Positions 1 to 8,432 are shown, counted from the stretch's first letter. The stretch: DNA of 35,802 nt from Paludibacteraceae bacterium (GCA_017517845.1 JAFWXW010000015.1:1-35802), one strand, 5' to 3'. Numbers and translations are program-made. Notes: generated by a model from the letters alone, not told the origin.

Positions 1-630
1 ACAACAGTTGTTTCTTGTCATCGTTATAATAGTCATCCATGATTCAAAAACAGGAATATTTAGTCCAAACTCACTTGCTATTTTTTTTCTAATGCTAAAA
101 TCTTTTATATTTTGATATATTCTAGTAAGAACGCCTAATGGGATGATTTCTGCAAATATCCATGATGGTGGATATTGATTTTCGTATGTGTTACGGAAAT
201 GAGTAATAAAATCTTCTTTTGATGAATTATATTCATTTATAATTTTTTGCATTGTAGTCTCGTATTTTGTAGTATCAGCAAAGCATAACTCATCAGTCAA
301 CCAAAAAGGATTATTAGTCTCTTTACTTGTGATATTGATAATAGCACTTCTAACAGCAATTTCAATTTTTTCTATTTGATTAAATATCAATATTCTTAAC
401 TGTCTATCAAATCTATAAATCATTAATGCTTTGTCAAATGTAGAATTTTCCTTAAAGGAATGTAATGATTTGGGATTTTTTAATAAAGGATAGAAGTATG
501 CACTTAAGCGATAATAACCAATTCTTTTAATATAGTTTATTGCTTTAGAATCGTTATAAATAACTAGTCCTCTAGATTTTAGAAGATTGATTAGGTCTGA
601 AGGTGATTTGTATTGTTTTAGATAGAACAT
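1..630 (-). CDS. Abi_2 family (AbiD/AbiF-type) HEPN protein, 3' end outside window
   Basis: An open frame runs from ATG at 630 through 210 codons to the window edge without a stop. The N-terminal part (MFYLKQYKSP, then RIGYYRLSAY, RFDRQLRILIFNQIEKIEIA and VRSA) and the later PPSWIFAEIIPLG segment match the Abi_2 family, which includes the lactococcal AbiD/AbiF abortive-infection proteins. The last visible residues are TRNNCC; in this family they are normally followed by HH, which would complete an R-X4-H HEPN ribonuclease motif just beyond the edge. The product is inferred to be an RNA-cleaving toxin or abortive-infection effector. A promoter and a structured RNA lie immediately upstream (652-740), and the AbiE pair lies behind that on the same strand. 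Family assignment is firm; the catalytic histidine is not visible. Confidence 0.85.
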   Translation of the reverse strand, partial: MFYLKQYKSPSDLINLLKSRGLVIYNDSKAINYIKRIGYYRLSAYFYPLLKNPKSLHSFKENSTFDKALMIYRFDRQLRILIFNQIEKIEIAVRSAIINITSKETNNPFWLTDELCFADTTKYETTMQKIINEYNSSKEDFITHFRNTYENQYPPSWIFAEIIPLGVLTRIYQNIKDFSIRKKIASEFGLNIPVFESWMTIITMTRNNCC

Positions 631-651
631 GATGGAATCATTTTACGTAAG

Positions 652-704
652 AAAAAAAACGACCCGCCGATTTAAGCTTTGTGAAGAGGCTTGGCGGGTT
701 CTCG
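652..704 (-). ncRNA. abiF-like structured RNA upstream of the Abi_2 gene
   Basis: On the minus strand a 7-bp stem (ACCCGCC at 699-693 with GGCGGGT at 668-662) encloses a 24-nt loop. The loop contains a possible 4-bp inner stem (AAGC 692-689 with GCTT 677-674). The stem is followed two bases later by a run of eight T (659-652). A good Bacteroidota promoter lies just upstream, so a transcript of about 50 nt ending at the U-run is expected, 21 nt before the Abi_2 start codon. Position and form agree with the abiF RNA motif known from comparative genomics beside Abi_2 genes. I matched it by position and shape, not by a covariance model. The same hairpin may attenuate the gene. Confidence 0.65.
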
Positions 705-709
705 TGTTG

Positions 710-740
710 CAAAGGTATAAATTTTTTTTGTCTTTACAAA
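710..740 (-). promoter_or_regulatory. Promoter for the abiF-like RNA and Abi_2 gene
   Basis: The minus strand reads TTTG (740-737), 19 nt, then TACCTTTG (717-710). This is an almost ideal Bacteroidota -33/-7 pair. It places the start of transcription near 704, directly before the structured RNA. Confidence 0.75.
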
Positions 741-777
741 ATATCTTTTAAAAAATTCAAGAAGTTTCTATGTTTAT
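741..777. repeat. Intergenic repeat block, second copy at 35126-35163
   Basis: About 37 bp here resemble 35126-35163, with 17 identical bases in a row (GAAGTTTCTATGTTTAT, 761-777 and 35147-35163). In both places a GC-rich ACCCGC...GCGGGT hairpin lies within about 100 bp on the same side. The rest of the 332-bp gap (778-961) holds only a 30-codon TTG-start frame on the minus strand (880-788), which I do not call a gene. Confidence 0.55.
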
Positions 778-961
778 GCGGGGAATCTTACTGATTTAGT
801 CTTCGCTTAAAGGCGATGGCGATGTTTTTTCTGGCAAAATCATTTACAGATACAAAGGTGGTTTTTTGTTTAAGTGCCAAGATTTTCTCCTATATTGCTA
901 AATTTAAATATTGTTTCCATGTTTCATTTGTATATACTTGAGTAGAGTGGGCCTATAACAA

Positions 962-1969
962 TTATTTCCTAAATCTATCTTGTAAAACTTGCATCTTATC
1001 TATAATCTGATTGAAGGTCGGCTTATTAGAACCATATATCATATTCACCAACATTTCTGCATAGTCCTTCTCCCATACGGATATAATATCTTCACGTGGG
1101 ATAAGTACTATTCTTTTGCGTACATCTGGCGTGTAGTCCATATCTTTAACCGAGGTGAATATTTCTCTGTGGTGCCTAATATTTTCCCACAAATCATTAT
1201 CTTTTACAGCCGTTATTGCAAAATCCTTATCCATCATCTGATAGAGGTCGTACAAATGGCGTGATTTTCTATTTGCACTAGCACCATGTCCTGGAACAGA
1301 GAACAATTCATGCAATAAGAAAACTTTTTCTATGAATGTTTTTCCTGCAGCAGCAGTTGAAATATTAGAATCTATAATGCTTGTTTGAATTGTTGGAAAG
1401 TTTTCTTCTACAAGACTCTTAACCTTATTCATTTCGTATGGTTCGGAAAGAGAGCGAGCACCTATTTCCAACATAACAACTGGCTTCAAATAGTTCAACT
1501 CGCCTTGAATAACACTCTTATATGTAATCCATATTTTTCTTGGCTCAGGGTATGTATTGTCACCCTCACCATCTTTTTCTACTTCAATCGTACATAATGC
1601 CATCAAACCATATTGCTTGATGGCATCGGATAAAGTTTTATAAAACTCTTCGCGAACAAAGGTAGATGATTCTTTACGAAGTTTCTTAATCTGTTTCTTG
1701 GTTAGGTCTCCCTCCAATCCAAATTGTGAACGGTCTATAGCAAGGTCTATATCTTCTGAAAATCTGCTAATATGTTTACCAACCTTGCTCAACGATGTTC
1801 CACCTTTGAATATTAGTTTATCAGCAAAAGGGAGAGTGAAAACAATCTGCAATATTGTTGTAACCCACAAGTCCTTTTCAATGGCTTGTGCCGGTAATCC
1901 AATGCGTCCTTCTGCTGCTTGTAATACTTGTCTCTGTTCTTCTATTGTGAGTGAAAAGTAGTTATTCAT
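962..1969 (-). CDS. AbiEii/AbiGii-family nucleotidyltransferase toxin
   Basis: This 335-residue protein has the DNA polymerase beta-like nucleotidyltransferase core of AbiEii (DUF1814). The segment KGGTSLSK followed by RFSEDIDLAI supplies the G-[GS]...D-x-D metal and nucleotide site near residues 55-78. A later LEIGAR and EKVFLLHELF...KSRHLYDLYQM match the family's downstream conserved blocks. AbiEii-type toxins halt growth by modifying RNA acceptors in type IV toxin-antitoxin systems; the target here is unknown. The start overlaps the antitoxin gene by 8 nt, so the two are translationally coupled. The length is typical and no key residue appears to be missing. Confidence 0.9.
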   Translation of the reverse strand: MNNYFSLTIEEQRQVLQAAEGRIGLPAQAIEKDLWVTTILQIVFTLPFADKLIFKGGTSLSKVGKHISRFSEDIDLAIDRSQFGLEGDLTKKQIKKLRKESSTFVREEFYKTLSDAIKQYGLMALCTIEVEKDGEGDNTYPEPRKIWITYKSVIQGELNYLKPVVMLEIGARSLSEPYEMNKVKSLVEENFPTIQTSIIDSNISTAAAGKTFIEKVFLLHELFSVPGHGASANRKSRHLYDLYQMMDKDFAITAVKDNDLWENIRHHREIFTSVKDMDYTPDVRKRIVLIPREDIISVWEKDYAEMLVNMIYGSNKPTFNQIIDKMQVLQDRFRK

Positions 1970-2567
1970 ACGCTTTTTTAATTATGTTTCTAATCCATAC
2001 AGGCATTAACTTTAAGTCTGCCATAACAGACTCTTTGGGTTCGTTCTGTAATAGTTCCCCAATTCGTTTTATCTGCCAATCTTCAACATTTTCTTTCTTT
2101 AATGATTTTAGAGCAAATGTAATCAGCATTGCCAAACGACTCTGAAATGCCAGGTTTTTAGGTGCTGTGTTTTTGAAAGTTATGCCCCTACCATTGGATA
2201 TTTCAACATGTCTTTTTGAACCATCGGTCAGATATACATAGTTCATAGGTACTTGTGTTGAAAGTCCAAGTACATTCAGTGCATAAGCACCTGTAGGGAC
2301 TATTCGAGCATGATCTCGTTTTGCCATTGCCTCCGCTATTTGCTCAAACGACGGACGTAAAATTCCCAAACCCAATTTTTCATTAACTTCGGGATAACAA
2401 TATATACCCTGAGCAACCCTAATTATCAAACCTTCTTTACAGAGCCTTGTTAGAGTTTGCCTAATAGCATCAGATGTTCCCAAGTCAACAAAATCATCGG
2501 AAAAAAAGATACTTCCTTTTTCCAATGACAAAATTTGTTTTTCTATTTTTGACGTTACGCTATCCAT
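1962..2567 (-). CDS. AbiEi-like antitoxin / DUF6088 transcriptional regulator
   Basis: This 201-residue protein begins with a winged-helix-like segment (IEKQILSLEKGSIFFSDDFVDLGTSDAIRQTLTRLCKEGLIIRVAQGIYCYP, roughly residues 8-60). That segment is the pattern of DUF6088 and AbiEi antitoxins. The central part (GAYALNVLGLSTQVP, YLTDGSKRHVEI) also fits the family. It is the first gene of the pair and is overlapped by the toxin gene. AbiEi proteins known elsewhere bind inverted repeats in their own promoter; a perfect 9-bp inverted repeat overlaps the promoter here. Antitoxin and autorepressor roles are inferred from family and context. Confidence 0.87.
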   Translation of the reverse strand: MDSVTSKIEKQILSLEKGSIFFSDDFVDLGTSDAIRQTLTRLCKEGLIIRVAQGIYCYPEVNEKLGLGILRPSFEQIAEAMAKRDHARIVPTGAYALNVLGLSTQVPMNYVYLTDGSKRHVEISNGRGITFKNTAPKNLAFQSRLAMLITFALKSLKKENVEDWQIKRIGELLQNEPKESVMADLKLMPVWIRNIIKKAYE

Positions 2568-2580
2568 AAAATCTATATTC

Positions 2581-2617
2581 TGTCACAAAAATACGGAAAA
2601 TTTGTGACAATAACAAG
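2581..2617 (-). promoter_or_regulatory. AbiE operon promoter with inverted-repeat operator
   Basis: TGTCACAAA (2581-2589) and TTTGTGACA (2601-2609) form a perfect 9-bp inverted repeat with an 11-nt spacer. On the minus strand the -7 element TATTTTTG (2593-2586) overlaps the start-proximal arm, and CTTG (2617-2614) lies 20 nt upstream as the -33 element. A protein bound to both arms would block the promoter, as expected for autoregulation by the AbiEi-like product. Confidence 0.75.
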
Positions 2618-2620
2618 TGT

Positions 2621-2651
2621 TTTGTTTTTTCGCTCGTTTTTATTATCTTTG
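2621..2651 (+). promoter_or_regulatory. mscL promoter
   Basis: TTTG (2621-2624), 19 nt, then TATCTTTG (2644-2651), a consensus Bacteroidota promoter with a leader of about 25 nt to the mscL ATG. It is divergent from and adjacent to the AbiE promoter. Confidence 0.75.
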
Positions 2652-2682
2652 TGCTTTAAATTTATTTAACAATTTATAGATT

Positions 2683-3126
2683 ATGAAAAAGTTTCTTCAA
2701 GATTTTAAAGCCTTCGCTATGAAAGGCAATGTAGTAGATATGGCTGTCGGTGTTATCATCGGTGGTGCATTTGGTAAAATCGTTACTTCTTTAGTAAACG
2801 ATGTTATTATGCCTCTTATTGGCTTGGCTGTTGGTGGTGTAAACTTCAAAGAATTAAAATGGGTGATTCGTGAAGCATACGTAAACGATGCGGGTCAAGA
2901 AATTGCAGCTGCAACTCTTAACTATGGTAACTTCCTACAAGTAACATTCGATTTCCTTATCATAGCTCTTTCTATCTTCGTGATGATTCGTGTTATTGGC
3001 AACCTTTCTCGTAAGAAAGAAGCAGAAAAAGCTGCTGCTCCAGCTCCAGCACCTGCTCCAGAACCAAAACCAACTAAAGAAGAGTTACTTCTTACTGAAA
3101 TCCGTGACCTTCTAAAAAACAAATAA
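2683..3126 (+). CDS. mscL: Large-conductance mechanosensitive channel MscL
   Basis: This 147-residue protein starts with the conserved amphipathic N-terminal helix and first pore-lining membrane helix of MscL ([40 protein letters not shown], residues 8-47). The periplasmic loop and second membrane segment follow ([22 protein letters not shown]). The cytoplasmic tail has a run of alternating Ala-Pro and ends in the usual helix bundle ([17 protein letters not shown]). It forms a homopentameric channel that releases solutes on hypo-osmotic shock. It is a single-gene unit with its own promoter. Confidence 0.97.
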   Translation: MKKFLQDFKAFAMKGNVVDMAVGVIIGGAFGKIVTSLVNDVIMPLIGLAVGGVNFKELKWVIREAYVNDAGQEIAAATLNYGNFLQVTFDFLIIALSIFVMIRVIGNLSRKKEAEKAAAPAPAPAPEPKPTKEELLLTEIRDLLKNK

Positions 3127-3185
3127 TTAAATAGTAGGGACGCTTAAAAATCCCTTCTCTAATTTAATTCTTTAAAACAAAATAT

Positions 3186-3206
3186 GGGTGGTCTTATGGA
3201 CCACCC
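3186..3206. terminator. GC-rich hairpin after mscL
   Basis: GGGTGGTC (3186-3193) and GACCACCC (3199-3206) form a perfect 8-bp stem with a 5-nt loop. No T-run follows on the plus strand, so it is either a weak mscL terminator or a leader hairpin of the RNase H gene, whose ATG is 18 nt downstream. Confidence 0.45.
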
Positions 3207-3223
3207 TATAAATTATATAAACA

Positions 3224-3835
3224 ATGAAATTTTACGTCATTTGGCAAGGTAGAGAAACTGGTATTTTTACTAGTTGGGAAGAATGCAAACCTCTCATAGA
3301 AGACTATAAAGGTGCTCAATACAAGTCTTTTAAGACTCGTGAAGAGGCAGAGCAGGCTTTTATGCATTCCTATTATGCCGCCATAAACAAAGACAAGAAA
3401 ACAGACGTAAAAAAATCTCCAACTCCTCCTTTTATCAAAAACAGCATTGCTGTAGATGCTGCCTGCAGTGGAAATCCTGGCGATATGGAATATCGTGGGG
3501 TCAATGTGTTCAATGGTCAGCAATTGTTTCTTCAAGGAGTATATAAAGAAGCCACAAACAATATTGGCGAGTTTCTTGCCATTGTGCATGGTCTTGCACT
3601 ACTTAAAAAACAAAATTCAGATTGGCCGATTTATTCAGATAGTATCACTGCAATATCTTGGATAAAAGCCAAGAAGTGCAAAACTAAACTAGAACGCACA
3701 GCAAACAATGCTGAGGTGTTTGCTCGCATAGAAGCAGCTGAAAAGTGGCTTGCCACAAACACTTATACTACAAAAATATACAAGTGGGATACCAAAGCAT
3801 GGGGCGAGATTCCTGCAGACTTTGGTAGAAAATAA
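3224..3835 (+). CDS. Ribonuclease H with N-terminal viroplasmin domain
   Basis: Residues 1-48 (MKFYVIWQGRETGIFTSWEE...YKSFKTREEAEQAF) form a viroplasmin-type RNA:DNA-hybrid-binding domain like that of eukaryotic RNase H1. Residues 74-203 are the type I RNase H catalytic fold. The acidic catalytic residues visible are D78 (DAACSGNPG), E116 (NNIGEFLAI), D139 (YSDS) and D199 (IPADFGRK). The enzyme removes the RNA strand of hybrids during replication and repair. This two-domain form is common in Bacteroidota. The gene converges on the metallophosphoesterase gene with only 2 nt between the stop codons. Confidence 0.93.
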   Translation: MKFYVIWQGRETGIFTSWEECKPLIEDYKGAQYKSFKTREEAEQAFMHSYYAAINKDKKTDVKKSPTPPFIKNSIAVDAACSGNPGDMEYRGVNVFNGQQLFLQGVYKEATNNIGEFLAIVHGLALLKKQNSDWPIYSDSITAISWIKAKKCKTKLERTANNAEVFARIEAAEKWLATNTYTTKIYKWDTKAWGEIPADFGRK

Positions 3836-3837
3836 TC

Positions 3838-4662
3838 TTATTCTAGGTCTTCAAATTTAAAATCAACTCCAGAATCCTTAATAAAACAAGTGCCAAACTC
3901 TCCGCTTTTTATTGCACCAGTAGTTACATATCTCACACCCTCTATAGTGACATCATTTTCTCTGTGAGAATGCCCAGAAATAACCATATTTACATTGTTT
4001 TTTGCAAACAAATCGTATAAAACAACAGTTTCTTCTTGTGTAAATACACCATTTTGGAAACCTTGATATGTGATGTTGCTGTGAGTGATAATTATGCAAT
4101 AGCGATATTCATCTCGTTTTGACAAGACTTCTAATAGCCATTCATATTGACCACGTCCAAGTGTACTACTTCCTGTTTCTAGGGCAATATAGAGGTCTTT
4201 GTAGTTTGGTGTGGTAACAGTAAAACTATATGTAGAAGACCCAAATCTATCGTAATATAAGTTCCAACCAAAATATTCGTCGTGATTGCCACAAGTATAA
4301 TAGGCAGGTATTTTAATGCCATTGGTAAGAGCAGAATATGCAAAGTCGGCAAACTCCTCTTTGCTATTGTAGAGGTCTCCATTTAGTGCTACGAAGGTGC
4401 TTTGTGAACTATTAATGTAGTCAAAAAACTTAGGTAAAAACACACTGTCGGTATGTAAATGATAGTCACTTGTGGCAGTGAATGTGTATTCGTCGGTATC
4501 GATACTTAAGTTTTGAGCAGGATGCTCCTCATTGTATCTTCTAGAATCCTCAAAACGTTGGTCAACAGAATAATCTGTCCAGCCAAATCTTATTAAGTTG
4601 TACTCACAAGAAGAGGCTGTAATTAATATGATATAAAATATTATGTATTTTAGATATTCCAT
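3838..4662 (-). CDS. Calcineurin-like metallophosphoesterase, probable lipoprotein
   Basis: This 274-residue protein carries the full metallophosphoesterase motif set in order: TSDYHLH (D-x-H), LNGDLYN (GD), TCGNHDEY (GNHD), ITHSN and SGHSHREN (GHxH). Together these form the two-metal active site. The N-terminus is hydrophobic and ends at a cysteine (ITASSC, near residue 19), compatible with a lipobox but weak at -3. The substrate is unknown. It is the last gene of the dnaA-miaA run, and its start overlaps the end of the upstream barrel gene by 13 nt. Confidence 0.85.
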   Translation of the reverse strand: MEYLKYIIFYIILITASSCEYNLIRFGWTDYSVDQRFEDSRRYNEEHPAQNLSIDTDEYTFTATSDYHLHTDSVFLPKFFDYINSSQSTFVALNGDLYNSKEEFADFAYSALTNGIKIPAYYTCGNHDEYFGWNLYYDRFGSSTYSFTVTTPNYKDLYIALETGSSTLGRGQYEWLLEVLSKRDEYRYCIIITHSNITYQGFQNGVFTQEETVVLYDLFAKNNVNMVISGHSHRENDVTIEGVRYVTTGAIKSGEFGTCFIKDSGVDFKFEDLE

Positions 4663-5324
4663 GTTAAGCCAAGTTTAACTCTCCATTGAAAGTGTTCAAA
4701 ATAAATGTTGCCAACACCACTGCCTCCATAAAGTCCTTCTATAAAGTAAGTTAAGTTTTCTGGATAAGAATAACTTCCACGCAATCTAACGTGAGGATTT
4801 ATGCTTCTTTCTATATACAAATCGTTGTAATTACTTATAGCAAAGTCTATGTTGTATGGATTCACTTTTTTCCATACGTATGCTTGCACGCAGTATATAA
4901 AGTCATTAAATTCAGAATAACGTGTATTTTCTGAAGAATATGTTCTGATTAAATAACCAATGGTCACTTCTACGTGTGGATGAACGTAGGCTGCATCTAA
5001 GTGCCAAACATGCTCACTCAAAGTAGTGTTTGAATGTGGAAGGTATAGATAACCTGTTCTTAATTTTAATGGGAAATAAGGAATTTTAAATAGATATGAT
5101 GCTTGTACTTGAAGAGCATCAAATCTAACGTCATTTTTAGTGAAAAGTAGGCTAGAACCTAGATTGAAACTAAAATTCTCATAATTATATCCACCGATTA
5201 GTTCGATGTTGCCATGAATGTCTTCCAAATAATTGTCTGCCACTGTGCCAGATAAACTCACCCAACCCTGTGCAAAACAGTTTAGTGAAACAGATGTTAA
5301 TATAATTATAAGTAGTTTTTTCAT
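4650..5324 (-). CDS. Hypothetical outer-membrane beta-barrel-like protein
   Basis: I do not recognise a named family. The protein of about 224 residues starts with a clear signal peptide ([20 protein letters not shown]). It continues with alternating aromatic/hydrophobic strands and short turns (for example [34 protein letters not shown]) and ends in an aromatic-rich strand ([11 protein letters not shown]). This is the pattern of a small outer-membrane barrel. I chose the ATG at 5324 because it overlaps the miaA stop as ATGA; an in-frame ATG 15 nt earlier would place charged residues before the signal peptide. Confidence 0.75.
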   Translation of the reverse strand: MKKLLIIILTSVSLNCFAQGWVSLSGTVADNYLEDIHGNIELIGGYNYENFSFNLGSSLLFTKNDVRFDALQVQASYLFKIPYFPLKLRTGYLYLPHSNTTLSEHVWHLDAAYVHPHVEVTIGYLIRTYSSENTRYSEFNDFIYCVQAYVWKKVNPYNIDFAISNYNDLYIERSINPHVRLRGSYSYPENLTYFIEGLYGGSGVGNIYFEHFQWRVKLGLTWNI

Positions 5325-6178
5325 TCTATTCGCATCCACTTAATTTCTGTGTCTCTTTTGAACCAAGTCATTTGGCGTTTTGCATAGTGACGAGAGTTTT
5401 GTTTAATTAATTCTATGGCTCTCTCTCTAGTGATTTCACCGCTAAAATAAGCAAACATTTCTTTAAAACCAACTGTATTCAAAGAATTTAAGTGTCTTAG
5501 ATGATAAACCCTTCTTGCTTCTTCTTCTAGTCCGTCTTCTATCATCATATCCACTCTTTTGTTTATCCTATCATAAAGTTCCTCACGTGGACGCTCAAGA
5601 CCAATTTTTTCTATTTCAAAGTCTCTTTCTTTTTTCTTAAAGGTAAGGAATGAAGAATATGGTTTGCCTGTGAAAATACATACCTCAACGGCATGCATTA
5701 CACGTCTATGGTTTTTTAAATCGACTCTTTCGTACCAAACAGGGTCTAGTTCTTTGAGTTTGTCAGTTAAACCATCAAGACCTTCTTTTTCGTAGATTTC
5801 TTGAGCCTTCTCACGAGCTTCTTTTGATACAGTTGGAATATCATCAATGCCATTGCAAACAGCATCTATATACATCATAGAGCCTCCTGTGAGTAGGAGA
5901 GTGTCGTGAGTTTTAAAAAGTTCGTTGATAAGATTTAAGGCATCTATTTCGTATTGACCAGCACTATATTCTTCTGTAAGTTCTTTTGTGCCTACGAAAT
6001 AGTGTTTTACTAATGCTTGTTCTTTGGCAGTAGGGGCTGCAGTGCCTATTTCTATACCTTTGTAGATTTGTCTAGAGTCCGAAGAAATTATGGGGCAACC
6101 ATAGCGTTGGGCTAGTTCTATGCTTAATGCAGTTTTACCAACGCCAGTAGGTCCCAATAATACAATTAATTTCTTCAT
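5321..6178 (-). CDS. miaA: tRNA dimethylallyltransferase MiaA
   Basis: The protein transfers an isopentenyl group from DMAPP to A37 of tRNAs that read UNN codons. The P-loop GPTGVGKT is at residues 9-16. The conserved blocks [35 protein letters not shown] and [15 protein letters not shown] follow, with the C-terminal [14 protein letters not shown]...[25 protein letters not shown] at 6178 follows the previous stop as TGATG; an alternative TTG one codon earlier is less likely. The length (285) is slightly below the usual ~300. It is cotranscribed with its neighbours. Confidence 0.96.
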   Translation of the reverse strand: MKKLIVLLGPTGVGKTALSIELAQRYGCPIISSDSRQIYKGIEIGTAAPTAKEQALVKHYFVGTKELTEEYSAGQYEIDALNLINELFKTHDTLLLTGGSMMYIDAVCNGIDDIPTVSKEAREKAQEIYEKEGLDGLTDKLKELDPVWYERVDLKNHRRVMHAVEVCIFTGKPYSSFLTFKKKERDFEIEKIGLERPREELYDRINKRVDMMIEDGLEEEARRVYHLRHLNSLNTVGFKEMFAYFSGEITRERAIELIKQNSRHYAKRQMTWFKRDTEIKWMRIE

Positions 6179-6753
6179 CAATATGAGTTAATGTCGTCGT
6201 CGAAGTTTAAATCGCTAAAACTTTCATCATCAAATTCGTCTTCGTTGAATCCTTCGTCTCCGTAGAAACTTTCGTCATCAAATTCAGAAGATGCTGCTTT
6301 TTTGCCTTTGGCTTTAGGCTCAAAAATATCTTCTATATCGTCTTCCAATTTGTATTGAATTGGAGCGTCTCCCAAAGATGCAGTGCATTCTGCCGCATCA
6401 ATGTCTTGCCCTGGAAGCATTTCTTTTAGTTCTATAAAGAATGCTCTGTCAGAAAGAAAATCAAATACATATAGAAGTTTTTGGTGTTCATCTGTAACTA
6501 GGTCACTAATAGTAGTGTCACTCATTACGTATGAATCTACATCTGAATCTGTATCCATTTCTATAAGAGTGATTTCTTGCTCTTTTTCCCAATCATCATT
6601 ACAGATAAAGAAAGATGTGATAGCACCGCCATCATAATTTACTGAGTCTAAGATAGCTTCATGTAACTCCAAAAACTTAGCTTCAGAACTAATAGAGATT
6701 TCTCTCATGAAATCTGGTTCTTCATCAGAAACCAAAATGAATTTATATATCAT
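6178..6753 (-). CDS. Plasmid pRiA4b ORF3-like protein with acidic tail
   Basis: This 191-residue protein begins [22 protein letters not shown]...[15 protein letters not shown]. That matches the pRiA4b ORF-3-like domain often found near mobile elements and, in Bacteroidota, as a stable gene next to dnaA/miaA. The domain extends to about residue 135. The tail (about 136-191) is highly acidic with repeated [16 protein letters not shown]-type segments and is probably disordered. It lies 3 nt after dnaA and abuts miaA. The function is unknown; I infer no transposition role here. Confidence 0.75.
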   Translation of the reverse strand: MIYKFILVSDEEPDFMREISISSEAKFLELHEAILDSVNYDGGAITSFFICNDDWEKEQEITLIEMDTDSDVDSYVMSDTTISDLVTDEHQKLLYVFDFLSDRAFFIELKEMLPGQDIDAAECTASLGDAPIQYKLEDDIEDIFEPKAKGKKAASSEFDDESFYGDEGFNEDEFDDESFSDLNFDDDINSY

Positions 6754-6756
6754 AAA

Positions 6757-8121
6757 TTATTTATTAATTTGATTTTCTATTTCTTCTATGGTACGACGGA
6801 ATGATTTGTCGGTTTCTATTAAATCTTGAACAGTTTTACAAGCATGTAGTACTGTGGCGTGATTTCTGTTGCCTATGGCATTACCAATGCTAGTTAAAGA
6901 GTCCTTGGTGTATTTTTTTGCAAAGTACATGGCTATCTGACGAGCTTGTACTATTTCACGTTTTCTAGAATTAGAACTTAGGTTTTCTACAGTGATATTT
7001 AGTGTATTACAAACCAAATCTCTAATAGACTTAACAGATTGTTCTTTTTCTTCTATGTGAACAATATTGCTAACAACTTTATGTGCTAGATTGATATCAA
7101 TAGGTTGTTGATATACGGTAGAGTAAGCAATTAATGAAACTATACTTCCTTCTAGGTTACGAATATTGTCTGTAACAGTTTCTGCAATGTAGTTGATTAC
7201 ATCTTCTGGAAGTTGCAGACCATCTCTTTCTGATTTCATCTTTAGGATAGCCTTGCGAGTTTCTAGATTTGGTGATTCTATTTCTGCAGAAAGTCCCCAT
7301 TTGAAACGGCTTAGAAGTCTATCTTCCATACCTTCTAAATCGGCAGGTTTCTTATCACAAGTAAGGATAAGTTGTTTGCCAGATTGGTGTAAATGGTTAA
7401 AAATATGGAAGAACTGGTTTTGGGTGCTCACCTTTTTACCTTCGCCAAATTCTTGAATATCATCTATGATAAGTACATCTACGGTTTGGTAGAAGTTTAG
7501 GAAGTCATTAACTTGACCGTTTTTGTTTGCTTCTGTATATTGTTGTTGGAATAGATTTGCAGAAACATAAAGAACTTTTTTCTGTGGGTGAAGTTCTTTT
7601 GTCTTTAGACCAATAGCATTAACTAAGTGAGTTTTACCTACACCAGATTTACCATAAATAAACAATGGGTTAAATACAGTTTTACCTGGTTGGCTAGCTA
7701 TATTTATACCAACAGTGCGTGATAGACGGTTACAATCACCTTCTATAAAGTTGTTGTATGTAAGTTCTGGGTTTAGTTGAGAGTCAAAATCTGATGTACT
7801 CTTCTTGCGTAATGCCTTATTTGTTTCTGAACCAGCCAATTGTGCTGTGCCTTTGTGTTCATTATCCTGGTCTATAACAACGCGATAATACAATTGAGCA
7901 GGGGTGGAAAAGACACGCTTGATGGTAGAACATATAAGATCTGAGTATTGTGAGTCTATATATTCATAATAGAATTGGCTAGGAACTTTTATATAAAACT
8001 TATTCTCTTCAAAACTAATGGGTTCTATAGGCTTGAACCATGTTTCGAATTCATTAATGTCCACATTATCGTTAATAATGTTTAGACATTCCTGCCATTT
8101 AATTGTTAAATAATTATTCAT
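6757..8121 (-). CDS. dnaA: Chromosomal replication initiator protein DnaA
   Basis: This 454-residue protein has all four DnaA domains. Domain I is at residues 1-85 and is followed by a polar linker. The AAA+ domain has Walker A GKSGVGKT (157-164) and Walker B DVLIIDD (215-221). The C-terminal helix-turn-helix bears the DnaA signature (IGNRNHATVLHACKTVQDL). It opens the replication origin and is likely the promoter-proximal gene of a five-gene run ending with the metallophosphoesterase. I found no clear DnaA-box cluster upstream, so this need not be oriC; in Bacteroidota dnaA is often away from the origin. Confidence 0.98.
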   Translation of the reverse strand: MNNYLTIKWQECLNIINDNVDINEFETWFKPIEPISFEENKFYIKVPSQFYYEYIDSQYSDLICSTIKRVFSTPAQLYYRVVIDQDNEHKGTAQLAGSETNKALRKKSTSDFDSQLNPELTYNNFIEGDCNRLSRTVGINIASQPGKTVFNPLFIYGKSGVGKTHLVNAIGLKTKELHPQKKVLYVSANLFQQQYTEANKNGQVNDFLNFYQTVDVLIIDDIQEFGEGKKVSTQNQFFHIFNHLHQSGKQLILTCDKKPADLEGMEDRLLSRFKWGLSAEIESPNLETRKAILKMKSERDGLQLPEDVINYIAETVTDNIRNLEGSIVSLIAYSTVYQQPIDINLAHKVVSNIVHIEEKEQSVKSIRDLVCNTLNITVENLSSNSRKREIVQARQIAMYFAKKYTKDSLTSIGNAIGNRNHATVLHACKTVQDLIETDKSFRRTIEEIENQINK

Positions 8122-8372
8122 CTCGCGTTGTGTGATTTTTTTAAGTTTTGATTTTTGATTGACACAAAATTCATTCTTTTTTTTCAGAAAAAAAAATCAC
8201 TTTTTGTTTGGAAATTTGAAAAAAAGTATAATCTTTTGAAAATTAATTAGTTGTATTAATATGTTGATAATCAATAATTTACAATAGTAGTTTAGTTGCG
8301 AATGGTGTAAAAGTGTTGATATTCAAATCATTACATTAATGCAAGCTTTTTAACAAATTAATTTAGAAAAAT
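8122..8372. other. A/T-rich intergenic region upstream of dnaA
   Basis: No gene is visible in the 311 bp between dnaA and the mce stop. It contains long A and T runs (8178-8194, 8219-8225) and two TGTTGATA sequences (near 8262 and 8314) that only loosely resemble DnaA boxes. No consensus TAnnTTTG promoter for dnaA was found; TATACTTT on the minus strand near 8230 is the nearest approach. Confidence 0.4.
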
Positions 8373-8404
8373 AAGGTAAGTACTTATAATCAAGTACTTA
8401 CCTT
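8373..8404 (-). terminator. Intrinsic terminator of the amidase-mce unit
   Basis: AAGGTAAGTACTT (8373-8385) and its exact complement (8392-8404) form a 13-bp stem with a 6-nt loop. On the minus strand it is followed by ATTTTTC (T5 at 8371-8367). It lies 29 nt after the mce stop. Confidence 0.8.
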
Positions 8405-8432
8405 CATATGTTAAATTATGTGAAAAATTGTA

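Noticed and set aside
788-880. 30-codon minus-strand frame with TTG start and AGGAG upstream
   Set aside because: Very short, no family, lies in a repeat-bearing intergenic region; may be chance or remnant.
6178-6753. Transposon passenger gene or sign of a mobile element because of pRiA4b ORF3 similarity
   Set aside because: No transposase or terminal repeats nearby; it sits tightly between dnaA and miaA and looks like a resident operon gene.
8255-8325. Two TGTTGATA sequences upstream of dnaA as DnaA boxes of an origin
   Set aside because: The better one has one mismatch to TGTGGATAA and the other two or more; there are only two, not clustered with clear 13-mers. Not enough to call oriC.
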